Below, in pieces: positions 1-8,174 of a stretch of 64,000 bases of DNA. Location: assembly GCA_905171695.1 (NCBI GenBank), contig LR991653.1:1526150-1590149 (forward strand), given 5' to 3'. The position numbers were made by a program, and so were the translations under genes. The notes under the pieces were generated by a model. The model did not search any database. It saw only the letters and a program-made list of their open reading frames with translations, and was not told where the DNA came from. The DNA is from Candidatus Methanoperedentaceae archaeon GB37 (GTDB lineage Archaea > Halobacteriota > Methanosarcinia > Methanosarcinales > EX4572-44). Position 1 is the stretch's first letter. Each line of letters begins with the position of its first letter.

Positions 1-2
1 AG

Positions 3-191
3 AAGCACACGTACGTCTTTCCACAGTTCATTTTACAGGCAGGAGGCATTGTGACCCTTTACACAGGGGTGGGAAACGATACCTCTACCGAGTTATACTG
101 GGGACTCAAGAGCCATGTCTGGAACAACGATGGGGATACAGCATGGCTTTATGATGCTGATGGAGAGCTGGTGGACAGGATGGAGAAGTAG
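3..191 (+). CDS. C-terminal part of a lamin-tail (LTD) domain protein, 5' end outside window
   Basis: An open frame enters from the left edge and stops at TAG 189-191. Its 62 residues match the end of the beta-sandwich lamin-tail domain: FPQFILQAGGIVTLYTG, then LYWGLKSHVWNNDGDTAWLY, then DADGELVD. The WNNDGD turn is typical of the family. Prokaryotic LTDs usually sit at the C-terminus of secreted or surface proteins and nucleases and are thought to mediate binding. The partner domain is outside the window, so the whole function cannot be given. The gene converges on the inositol-phosphate synthase gene with a 7-base gap. Confidence 0.75.
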   Translation, partial: KHTYVFPQFILQAGGIVTLYTGVGNDTSTELYWGLKSHVWNNDGDTAWLYDADGELVDRMEK

Positions 192-198
192 CTCAACT

Positions 199-1326
199 TC
201 ATCCTCTCTGGCTTTGTTTTGGTATCTCCTCTTCATCTTCAGAGTTTATGAAGGCTTCAACCATTCTCTTTGCAACCTCGTCCTGGTACTGGACTGGTGG
301 GTGTTTCATGGTGTATGCAGATATGCCTTTGAGAGGCCCGCCTATCCCACGGTCTATAGCGATCTTGCAGACTCGTATGGCGTCGATTGCAGAGCCAGCG
401 CTGTTTGGCGAGTCTTCCACAGAGAGTCGGAGTTCTAGGTTTATCGGCACATCGCCAAAGATTCGTCCTTCCATGCGCAGGAAGCATATCTTGTTATCGT
501 TCTGCCATGGGACATAATCACTTGGTCCAATGTGTATGTTCTCGCTTGGAAGCGGGGTGTCCAGGACTGACTGCACGGCTTCTGTCTTCGATATCCTCTT
601 GGACTTCAGACGATCCTGGTTGAGCATGTTCAAGAAGTCTGTGTTGCCACCTGTGTTCAACTGGTATGTCCGGTCCAGTTTCACACCCCTCTTCATCATT
701 AGATTTGCCAGTGCACGGTGCACGATAGTGGCACCGAACTGAGACTTGATGTCATCACCAACTATAGGCAGGCGTCTCTCCTCAAACTTCCGTGCCCATC
801 TCTCGTCCGATGCGATGAAGACAGGCATGCAATTGATAAATCCTACACCAGCGTCGAGTGCGGCTTGTGCATAGAACCTCGTTGCCTCTTCAGATCCAAC
901 TGGCATATAATTCACCAGGATATCTGCACCGCTCTTTTCAAGTTCCTTGGCAACGTCACAGGGTTCGCGGTCAGCCACGAGAAAAGTTCTATCACTGGGA
1001 TATCCAAGCATGTGGGAGGAGACACCATCAAGAACGGGTCCCATCTTCACCTCAACGCCGAACTCAGGTAGATCAGGAGAGAAGATCTTTGTGCAATTGG
1101 GTTTTGCAAAGATGGCGTCTCTCAAATCCTTTCCAACCTTCCGCTTATCAACATCAAAGGCTGCTACCACTCGAATATCACTCGCCAGGTAACCACCTAT
1201 CTCATAGTTCATCAAACCAATACAGGCTTCACTACCAACATGTGAATAATACTCAACACCTTGGATCAACGAACTTGCGCAATTTCCAACGCCAGCAATA
1301 GCTATTTTTATCTCACTCAACTGCAC
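199..1326 (-). CDS. ino1: myo-inositol-1-phosphate synthase
   Basis: 375 residues. NAD-dependent enzyme that turns glucose 6-phosphate into inositol 1-phosphate, the precursor of archaeal inositol phospholipid headgroups and di-inositol phosphate solutes. The N-terminus has the Rossmann start IAIAGVGNCASSLIQG, followed by the family stretches AFDVDKRKVG, NYMPVGSEEATRFYA, GDDIKSQFGATIVHR and TYQLNTGGNTDFLNM, and a C-terminal block starting SDYVPWQNDNKICFLR. The length fits the short archaeal and actinobacterial forms. It stands alone and faces away from the TusA-like gene across a 113-base intergenic region. An inositol monophosphatase-type gene at 40582-41376 could perform the next step. The family call is secure. 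Confidence 0.93.
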   Translation of the reverse strand: MQLSEIKIAIAGVGNCASSLIQGVEYYSHVGSEACIGLMNYEIGGYLASDIRVVAAFDVDKRKVGKDLRDAIFAKPNCTKIFSPDLPEFGVEVKMGPVLDGVSSHMLGYPSDRTFLVADREPCDVAKELEKSGADILVNYMPVGSEEATRFYAQAALDAGVGFINCMPVFIASDERWARKFEERRLPIVGDDIKSQFGATIVHRALANLMMKRGVKLDRTYQLNTGGNTDFLNMLNQDRLKSKRISKTEAVQSVLDTPLPSENIHIGPSDYVPWQNDNKICFLRMEGRIFGDVPINLELRLSVEDSPNSAGSAIDAIRVCKIAIDRGIGGPLKGISAYTMKHPPVQYQDEVAKRMVEAFINSEDEEEIPKQSQRG

Positions 1327-1439
1327 AACACCTCTGCTTGGAAACTTTCAAACTAAAATATGCAGCGACCCTATCCGTTCTAATTCCATAAATAAGTTTC
1401 GAGATATTCTTAAGTATCATTAAAGACCGTTATATTTAT

Positions 1440-1658
1440 ATGGAGTCTCTGGACGCTCGTGGGTTGACCTGTCCAATTCCGCTATTCTATGTCAAGCAGA
1501 GGATTGAGAGGATGGAGTCAGGGTCGCTTCTGGAGGTCTTTGCCGATGATGAGAAGGCAAGGAAGACGATTCCGCGGTGGTGTGGGATGCATGGGCACGA
1601 GGTTGTGGAGATCGTTGAGCTGGGCGAATACTTCAAGATACTGATCAGAAAGTCGTAG
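1440..1658 (+). CDS. TusA/SirA-family sulfurtransferase-like protein
   Basis: 72 residues, the usual size for the family. LDARGLTCPIPLFYVKQRIE carries the Cys-Pro-x-Pro signature whose cysteine (residue 10) carries persulfide sulfur in TusA-type proteins. The rest fits the small two-layer alpha/beta fold, ending GEYFKILIRKS. Family roles include tRNA 2-thiolation, sulfur trafficking and selenium metabolism; the sequence does not say which applies here. The next gene starts 13 bases downstream, so the two, and possibly hypA, are likely co-transcribed. This suggests a sulfur- or metal-handling context, which is inference. Confidence 0.85.
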   Translation: MESLDARGLTCPIPLFYVKQRIERMESGSLLEVFADDEKARKTIPRWCGMHGHEVVEIVELGEYFKILIRKS

Positions 1659-1671
1659 GGCTGGGCTGGTA

Positions 1672-2688
1672 ATGGACTTTGTTGAGATTATACGAAGTGA
1701 GATAGCAGCAGAGATAGATCCACGAGAGGGCAACTGTGGCACATGCCATCGTACACTCAGGGCAATCTCAAAGCACGGAGGATACGCTTCCGCATGGGAG
1801 CGCCCAGAGGGGATACGGGCACAGATCATCGACCCGCGCGGTGAGGTTGTGGGGGAGGGTGAAGGCATCACGTGGCCACCTGCAATACTTTTCGCAATGG
1901 TTGAAGGTGGATTCTACAGAGAGAATCTTCGAGAGACCCTGCTTGAATCACTCCAGTGTTTGATCGATATGGAAGAGGTCTCGAAGATCTATGGGTATGG
2001 ACGTGTGGTGACCCCTGTCGTTGCTGCGTACAACGAGATCTGGGATCAGGGGGGAAAGGTTGTGATTCGGAGAAACGGGTGGGGTATCGAGGTTGTTTTC
2101 ATGGACGAGAATGATAGGGAGTTGTGTGTCGGACCGATATCGTACTGCCCTACGTGTGGCACGGCAGCGGCGCTTCCCAGAGTCCCTGAGCTTGCAGAGA
2201 AGATACGCCGTCGGCTTGAAGGCACGCGGAACACTGGGTATGAGAAGTTTAAACAGGGACTTGAGAACCGTTTCACCTATGACGGGAGTCGTGTCTCTTG
2301 CAGTATATTGAGGGGCGATGAGGTTCTTGGGAGCGCGAGTCGGTGTTGTATAGCCTACAGTGGGGTCTCTGCCGAGATCGAGGCAGGTCTCTCTCGTTCG
2401 AAGTGGGGGGAGCTCTTTAAAGAGTACTGCAGGGTCTGCCCGACACGGATATGCAGGCGGGGCAAGGATGCAGGTGGCATAGGGTATCGTATTCTTGAGA
2501 GGCTCGAAGAGAGAGAGCTTGAGACCGATGTGCGGATGAACAGCTACATAACGGCACTGATCAAGAAAGGAGAAGACGAGCTTGGACGAGGAATCGGTAC
2601 GGTCTGTGCACTCACATCACTGATAAACGCTGCAGCAACAGAGATCAAGCTTAAAAAGGAGATCGAGATAATAGTAGAAGACGAGTGA
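1672..2688 (+). CDS. unrecognised Cys-rich protein between TusA-like and hypA genes
   Basis: 338 residues that I cannot place in a named family. Visible features: an N-terminal CGTCHRTLRAISKHGG (Cys at about 22 and 25), a central YCPTCGTAAALP (CPTC pair near 161), CRVCPTRICRRGKDAGG (three cysteines near 249-257) and a CC pair near 225. These spaced cysteines suggest zinc or iron-sulfur binding. There is no signal peptide or membrane segment, so it is probably cytoplasmic. The HGGYASAWERPEG and VVTPVVAAYNEIWDQGG stretches look like conserved catalytic or binding loops. It starts with ATG 13 bases after the sulfurtransferase gene and ends 24 bases before hypA, so a link to sulfur transfer or metallocentre assembly is possible but unproven. 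Confidence 0.8.
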   Translation: MDFVEIIRSEIAAEIDPREGNCGTCHRTLRAISKHGGYASAWERPEGIRAQIIDPRGEVVGEGEGITWPPAILFAMVEGGFYRENLRETLLESLQCLIDMEEVSKIYGYGRVVTPVVAAYNEIWDQGGKVVIRRNGWGIEVVFMDENDRELCVGPISYCPTCGTAAALPRVPELAEKIRRRLEGTRNTGYEKFKQGLENRFTYDGSRVSCSILRGDEVLGSASRCCIAYSGVSAEIEAGLSRSKWGELFKEYCRVCPTRICRRGKDAGGIGYRILERLEERELETDVRMNSYITALIKKGEDELGRGIGTVCALTSLINAAATEIKLKKEIEIIVEDE

Positions 2689-2712
2689 AGGATGATGATA
2701 GAGTGATGGAGT

Positions 2713-3087
2713 ATGCATGAGGTCTCAATAGGAGCAGCTCTTGTCGATGCAGCCATCAGAACGGCAGAAGAAGAAAGACCAAGAAGAATAAGCAAGATTC
2801 ATATAGAAGTGGGAGAACTGACCGGCTTAAACCCAGACCAGCTCAGACACATCTTCAAGACCACCACAAAGAAGACGATCATCGCAGACGCAGAACTCGT
2901 GATAAAGACGATAAAACCAGCAATCGAATGCGAAGAATGCGGCTACAAGGGAAGAGTTAACCTCGTCAAAGACTTCCACTTCAACGCACCCCAGATTACC
3001 TGCCCAACCTGCAAAAGCGGAGAGGTCAAGATCACAGCGGGCAACGAATGCAGACTATACAGAATAACATTCGAGAAACAGAAGTGA
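2713..3087 (+). CDS. hypA: hydrogenase nickel-insertion protein HypA
   Basis: 124 residues. HypA delivers nickel to [NiFe]-hydrogenase large subunits together with HypB. The start MHEVSIG gives the N-terminal Met-His-Glu nickel site. A zinc-finger domain follows with CEECGY (near 73) and CPTCKSGEV (near 97), the two CxxC pairs of the family. Length is slightly above the usual 110-120 residues. It is the third gene of a rightward cluster; no other hyp gene or hydrogenase subunit is seen nearby, although an FrhB-like gene begins at 63806. The family call is secure. Confidence 0.93.
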   Translation: MHEVSIGAALVDAAIRTAEEERPRRISKIHIEVGELTGLNPDQLRHIFKTTTKKTIIADAELVIKTIKPAIECEECGYKGRVNLVKDFHFNAPQITCPTCKSGEVKITAGNECRLYRITFEKQK

Positions 3088-3187
3088 TGAATAATTATAG
3101 TACCGTGCTTTAACCTTCCTATAACCTTTCCAGAACGTTGTACCACACTGCAGAAGGAGATATTCTGCATGATCGGTGAGAACAAGA

Positions 3188-3196
3188 TTTATAAAT
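3188..3196 (+). promoter_or_regulatory. TATA box candidate for the aldolase gene
   Basis: The sequence tttataaat lies about 26 bases before the position where a transcript would start and about 40 bases before the preferred aldolase start at 3234. An archaeal TATA box centred here predicts transcription from about 3218, which favours the ATG at 3234 over the ATG at 3198. Confidence 0.45.
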
Positions 3197-3233
3197 TATG
3201 AGCTTTATTAAAGCCTCCTTTGGTGTGGAGAAG

Positions 3234-4316
3234 ATGAGTGTTGATATTGAGATGAATCTGGCAAATAGACCAAAGCTTCAGGATTTTAAAAATTATAACC
3301 GTAGTGAGGCTATATTGAAGAGACTTTATACTATGCTTTATGAACATGGACCTGGGTACGGGACTTTTCTGAGTTTGCCATTCGACCAGCTGATAGAGCA
3401 TGGAACTGGGCACCTCTTCAAGTGGAGGAGAGAAGATCCAACCCCTGAAGAGATCGAACTGAGGGGGCGTGGCTGTGCAGATCCCAGAGCGGTTGCTGAG
3501 CTGGCGAATAGAGGAGGCTATTCGGCATATGTACTGCATCCCGGTGTTGCAGCTTATGCCAGTAATTTTGTGAGACCAGACTTGCCACTGATTTACAAGA
3601 TCGATGGAAGGCTTAACCAGCCAGATACTGCCTCTATACAGTCTATTATCGGAGATGTGAAGGATGCTGTGAATCTGGGTGCATCAGCCATAGGAACGTC
3701 TCTTTATCCAGGATCTGACATGATCAGAGAAGATATGGAACGAGTTGCCGCGATCGTGCGCGAAGCTCATGCAAACGGATTGCCAGCGGTCGTCTGGGCT
3801 TATGCGAGGGGGAAGGGAGTTGATAATATAAAAGAGACGCTGTACTGGACAAGTACAGCATGCAGTCTTGCAGCTTCACTGGGTGCAGATATAATTAAAA
3901 CAAAATACCCTGCTCCAGTAACCGATAAAAACAGGGATGAATACTTTTCATACATACAGAGTCAGGAAAAAAAGGTCAAGGGCATAGAAAAATACTTGGA
4001 GCTTGAGCCTGAGAAGGGAGAAGAACTATCACACGAAGAGCTCGTTGAGAGGATAACATATCTAACAGATGCTGCACCCGAATCTTTCATAGTGGTCTCT
4101 GGCGGACCAAAGATCGAAGGGGATGCTAAGGAAGAACTTGTAGAGCAGACAAAGATTGTGATGGAGGGCGGCGCTGAAGGAAGAATAATAGGGAGGAACT
4201 TCTGGGGAGTATCTTTGGAAGAAGCGTTAGACCTGACCGCTGCAGTTAAAGAAGTTATGAGAGATAAGAGATTCCGGAGACCATTTTCAAGAGGCATCTT
4301 CACCTATGAAAGATGA
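3234..4316 (+). CDS. fructose-bisphosphate aldolase, class I (archaeal/DhnA type)
   Basis: 360 residues from ATG 3234. An in-frame ATG at 3198 would add 12 residues, but GGAG lies just before 3234 and a TATA box at 3188-3196 would put the transcript start after 3198. Family features: PFDQLIEHG, the HPGVAAYASNF block, LIYKIDGRLNQPD, SAIGTSLYPGSD and ADIIKTKYPAP, whose lysine fits the Schiff-base residue of class I DeoC/FbaB-type aldolases. The C-terminal phosphate-binding region VVSGGPKIEGD and GRIIGRNFWG is present. It cleaves or forms fructose 1,6-bisphosphate in glycolysis/gluconeogenesis. Its last 17 bases overlap the 3' end of the convergent ATPase gene. Confidence 0.88.
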   Translation: MSVDIEMNLANRPKLQDFKNYNRSEAILKRLYTMLYEHGPGYGTFLSLPFDQLIEHGTGHLFKWRREDPTPEEIELRGRGCADPRAVAELANRGGYSAYVLHPGVAAYASNFVRPDLPLIYKIDGRLNQPDTASIQSIIGDVKDAVNLGASAIGTSLYPGSDMIREDMERVAAIVREAHANGLPAVVWAYARGKGVDNIKETLYWTSTACSLAASLGADIIKTKYPAPVTDKNRDEYFSYIQSQEKKVKGIEKYLELEPEKGEELSHEELVERITYLTDAAPESFIVVSGGPKIEGDAKEELVEQTKIVMEGGAEGRIIGRNFWGVSLEEALDLTAAVKEVMRDKRFRRPFSRGIFTYER

Positions 4317-6718
4317 GCCTCTCATGGTCAAATACGTTGTAGGCTGCGCGCTTCACATGATCGTTTACAATGAACCATGCCAGTGCATAGATCCAGACGA
4401 AGAGTGCTAGCTTCCAGCCGATCGGTGGTAGAAGTATTCCATACACAACGATCAACGTGGCAATTGTTTGGGTTGAGATAACAGCTAATAACAGAATTTT
4501 GGCAGGTTTGATCGACCAGAAGGGTCCTCTTGTTCGTGCTGCAAAGAGGGTCAGTTGTCCTGCTACTGAGAGCTTCAGGTAGATGAACGACTGAATGGAT
4601 TCAAGGCTCAGATGTAACATTTCTTCTCCTATATAGAAGATTCCAAATGAAGATATGACACCAGCTATGCCCAGAGTGGTTGCTATTCCAAGCACTACTC
4701 GCATATTCCACTTCTCAGGCTCATCTGAATATTTGACATTATCGTATGCAATACTCATGATCGGCAGGTCGTTTAACAGTGCTAAAAGAACGATCATAAG
4801 TGCCGTTATGGGATAGAAATTGAATATTAGAATGGCAAGCGTCATGAAGAGCAGTACCCGAATCGTTTCGGCAATGCGGTAGATGGCGTAGCTCTTCATG
4901 CGCTGGAAGATCTTACGGCTTTCTTTGATGGCATCGATGATGACCGATAATCCTGGGAGTGTCAGAACGATGTCTGCTGCTGAGCGTGCAGCGTCAGTGG
5001 CACCTTCGACTGCAATTCCCACATCTGCCTTCTTGAGGGCTGGTGCATCGTTCACTCCGTCCCCGGTCATACCAACAATGTGCCCTCTTGCCTGAAGAGA
5101 CTCTACGATACTGTATTTGTGCTCTGGATAAACCTCAGCAAAACCATCTGCCTCCTCCACAAGTCTCTCTAATTCTGAATCTTTCTTATCGACAACACTT
5201 GAAAATGGCAGGATATTCGTACCGAGATTGATCAGTACTGGCAGTCTCTTTTGCAATGGCAATATGGTCTCCAGTCACCATCTTCACCTGAATACCCATC
5301 TCCTGAGCGGTTTTAATGGTCTCTGCAGAATCATCACGTGGTGGGTCGTAGAGTGGGATTATCCCAACAAACACCCAGTCACCGTCTCTATTCGTTCGTG
5401 CCACACCCAACGCACGATAGCCTCTCTCTGCAAATTCAAGGACTCTCTGGTTGACGGTATCTGCTATCTCCTCTGCATCCGCTACAAGTGATAGAATTGC
5501 CTGAGGAGCCCCTTTCGAGACTTTAAAAATATTTCCTTCAACGTCACGGATGCTTGCCTCTGTACGCTTATGCACAGGATCAAACGGCGTAAATGATACC
5601 ACACTCTTCGCATCAATCTTTGTTTGCAGAGTTTCTGCACCACGTAAGATCGCGATATCTATCGGGTCCTGATCCTCTTCACGCGATGCGAGTGCACCCA
5701 GGAGAATCACCTCTTCCTTGCTGTATCCAGCAAAGGCAACAGGCTCGGAGAGTATCAACCTGTTCTGAGTCAGTGTCCCGGTCTTGTCCGAACATAAAAC
5801 ATCCATCCCAGCCATCTCTTCAATAGCAGCCAGCTTACTGACTATCACCTTTCTCTTCGCAAGCGCAGCAGCTCCAACCGCCATCGTGACCGATAGTACC
5901 GCAGGCAGCGCAACCGGAATAGCAGCCACCGTCAAGACCAACGCAAACTGTAGCGTTTCAACGAGACTCTCATGGCGAAACATTGCAACCATGAAGATGA
6001 GAACAACGAGAAACGCAGCTAAAAAAATCAGATAGTCTCCTATTTTGATTACCGCTCTCTGGAAATGACTTTCTGTCTTCGCTACTTCCACCAACCGTGC
6101 TGTATTGCCAAAGTATGTGTTCATCCCAGTGCCATACACCACAGCAGTCATTTCACCCTGTTTGACGATCGAACCAGCATAAGCCACATCTGCAACCCGT
6201 TTTTCCACTGGCAACGACTCGCCAGTCAACGCGGACTCGTCCACCAGCAGATAATCCCCACTCACAAGCTTTACGTCGGCAGGCACAATATCACCCAGAC
6301 GCACCCTAACAATGTCACCGGGAACAAGCTCTCTTGAAGGAATAACCCGCCATGCACCGTCTCTGAGAACCCTAGCACTCAATGACAATCTCTTCTTGAG
6401 GAGTTCAATCGCATTCTCAGCCTTGTGTTCATGCCAGAAGCCAACAGCAGCATTCACCAGCAGAAGAGTCAGAATAATCCCAAAGTCTGCCCAGTGCTGA
6501 ATCGCAGCAGAAAGAACAATCGCAACCTCAATCATCCACGGAATGGGTCCCCAGAAGTAGCCAAAGAGTCTTACAAGAGGATTCAACCTCTTCTCAGCAA
6601 TCTCGTTATATCCATACTCTTCAAGCCTCCTTGCCACCTCCTCAGATGTTAGACCATCAGCGCTTGCTGCCAATTTTTCCAAGCTCCCCTCTCTATCCAT
6701 CTCTTTCCTCACAACCAT
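4300..6718 (-). pseudogene. P-type (type IIIA-like) plasma-membrane proton ATPase, one frameshift
   Basis: Two reading frames together make one P3-type H+-ATPase. The first frame (from 6718 or 6700) carries the actuator motif DESALTGESLPVEK, the phosphorylation motif SDKTGTLTQN and KGAPQAILSL. The second carries MTGDGVNDAPALKKADVG and the C-terminal membrane helices, ending at TGA 4300. The reading changes after AIAKETA: dropping one base near 5233-5239 restores the continuous AIAKETA...LGTNILP found in intact homologues. No sequence is missing otherwise, so this is either a recent inactivation or a sequence error. If intact, the enzyme would pump protons (or a related cation) with ATP. The start at 6718 follows a GGAAAGG; 6700 is an alternative. 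The 3' end overlaps the aldolase gene tail-to-tail by 17 bases. Confidence 0.85.
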
Positions 6719-6904
6719 CCTTTCCAATCGAAGTATATCAGCATACCTACTGACACACACCATCTTACAGATAAAAGAAGTTTGCGTTAGCAAATCTGGA
6801 CGTGTCCACTTAACATAAACACCACCTTAACCAATTATAATAAAGCATAAAGAGAACAGAATTAAAAGAGATAATTGAGCAGAAAAATATCTTTATTCTC
6901 TGTT

Positions 6905-7450
6905 TTAGTCCTGCATGAAATCTCTTGGGTGGATTTCATACTCCGAAAGGACTGATCGCTCAAATTCCAGATCCAAGCTTTTCAGTGCATCTATAAGCGA
7001 AGGGAGCTTTATCAACGACGAATTTTGGCTTCTTCCAACAGAACTCTTAGCACTCCTCTGAAGGACCTTGTAACAAGATAATTCCTTGTTGTATACGTTT
7101 TCATCAGAATTAACTCGTTTTCCTCAACATCTACAGCATAATAGACATAATACGACTTTTTATTTGCTTTAACAACTCTTTCGTCTAACGCTATCAGGTA
7201 TCTTCTCTTCTTCTCTGATACAAAGCAGGCAATCTCTCTTCAAACTCCCCCATTCCAAACAGAGGTTTTAGAGACCAGATGAATCCAGAGAGAGAACTCT
7301 AGCAGTCCTCCCCCAGAGAAGACGTCTGAATACAGGTTGCAATACCGGGAATCTCAACCTATAAAAGGCACCTCATTCCTCTCAAACACCCCTAACTCTT
7401 CAACAATTTCCCTTACCCTCAGCATAAATAAAAGATGGTCTCCCGTATTT
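6905..7450 (-). pseudogene. decayed transposase remnant
   Basis: No intact gene lies between 6794 and 7652. Reading the minus strand across frames gives pieces of one transposase: REIVEELGVFERNEVPFIG (near 7415-7355), EIPGIATCIQ, LSGFIWSLKPLFGMGEFEE, RYLIALDERVVKANKKSYYV (near 7200-7140), DVEENELILMKTYTTRNYLV, then LIDALKSLDLEFE and a stop near 6905. The ALDE...YYVYYAVD core resembles a DDE catalytic block of the type seen in archaeal IS6/ISH-like transposases, but family assignment is tentative. Several frameshifts and stops make it clearly non-functional. The rest of the gap (6794-6904 and 7451-7652) holds nothing I recognise. Confidence 0.65.
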
Positions 7451-7652
7451 ATAATCTGATGTGGACGGGTACGAACAATAAAAAAGGCGACTTTATGATA
7501 ACAGAAAAAGTAGACGTTATATTCGAGAAAAAAGTAACTCCATTTGGTAATTCCGCTAAAGCAGATATCCCTAAAAATACAATGGACAAAGAGCATATGT
7601 AATCATTGTACAAGACTATCCGAGAGTTTTGTCCCAATGCCGGTGATATACA

Positions 7653-7918
7653 ATGCTTTATCTATTGGAGGTGACGTACTCTCCAGAAAATCGAAATGAA
7701 ATAATGGAAAGACGGGTGAGTTGGGGATTTTCAGAGGGGGTGACGGCGTACGAACGGTTGTTTGTGATTGGGCAGGATAGAATGATCGTGATCGCTGATG
7801 TGCTTGATGTCAAAAGCGTTAATAGAACTAACGGGACCATATACGGACATATGCGGATCTCGCAGTCATCAGCTTCAGCCCTGTGGCAAGTTGGGAAGAT
7901 GTGAAAGAGGATAGTTAA
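7653..7918 (+). pseudogene. small alpha/beta-barrel-like protein (DUF3303-like?), two frameshifts
   Basis: The frame opens with MLYLLEVTYSPENRNEIMER, a start typical of small dimeric ferredoxin-fold proteins such as the DUF3303 group; that name is tentative. Two single-base changes break it. Removing one A in the AAAA run at 7812-7815 gives ALIELTGPYTDIC, and removing one G near 7855 gives DLAVISFSPVASWEDVKEDS, ending at TAA 7916-7918. The reconstructed protein of about 87 residues is continuous and sensible, so the gene was recently intact or the sequence has two insertion errors. A read through the first frame alone ends at 7904 with an unrelated tail. Confidence 0.55.
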
Positions 7919-8121
7919 AGAGGAGATTAGGTTGTAGAGTACATAGAGTACAGAGACCGTGTCATTTTTACGCGCTTATTTATGAGATCTCTGTGGGGGT
8001 GCTCGCAATGTGAAATGGGGTTTTTCGCCCTTCATATTTTTTGTGCCCTCTTTATGAAGTGCTGCAGTGCAGGTAGTGCAGGGTTACTGAGTTTGCCGGT
8101 CTCGTTTTGAGGTGGTGGTAT

Positions 8122-8130
8122 CTATAAATA
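8122..8130 (+). promoter_or_regulatory. TATA box candidate for mcm
   Basis: The sequence ctataaata lies about 50 bases before the ATG at 8175. Transcription from about 8150 would give a short leader and would leave the upstream TTG at 8154 at the very transcript end, supporting 8175 as start. The interval 7919-8121 also holds a weak GGG/CCC hairpin followed by T-rich sequence near 8020-8042, but no gene. Confidence 0.4.
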
Positions 8131-8174
8131 GAAGAATGAGGTATGGATAGTAATTGGGTTTGTGTGGTCTCTCT

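Noticed and set aside
7354..7596. An 80-codon leftward frame
   Set aside because: Only its last 20 or so residues belong to the transposase relic; the rest is read through non-coding sequence.
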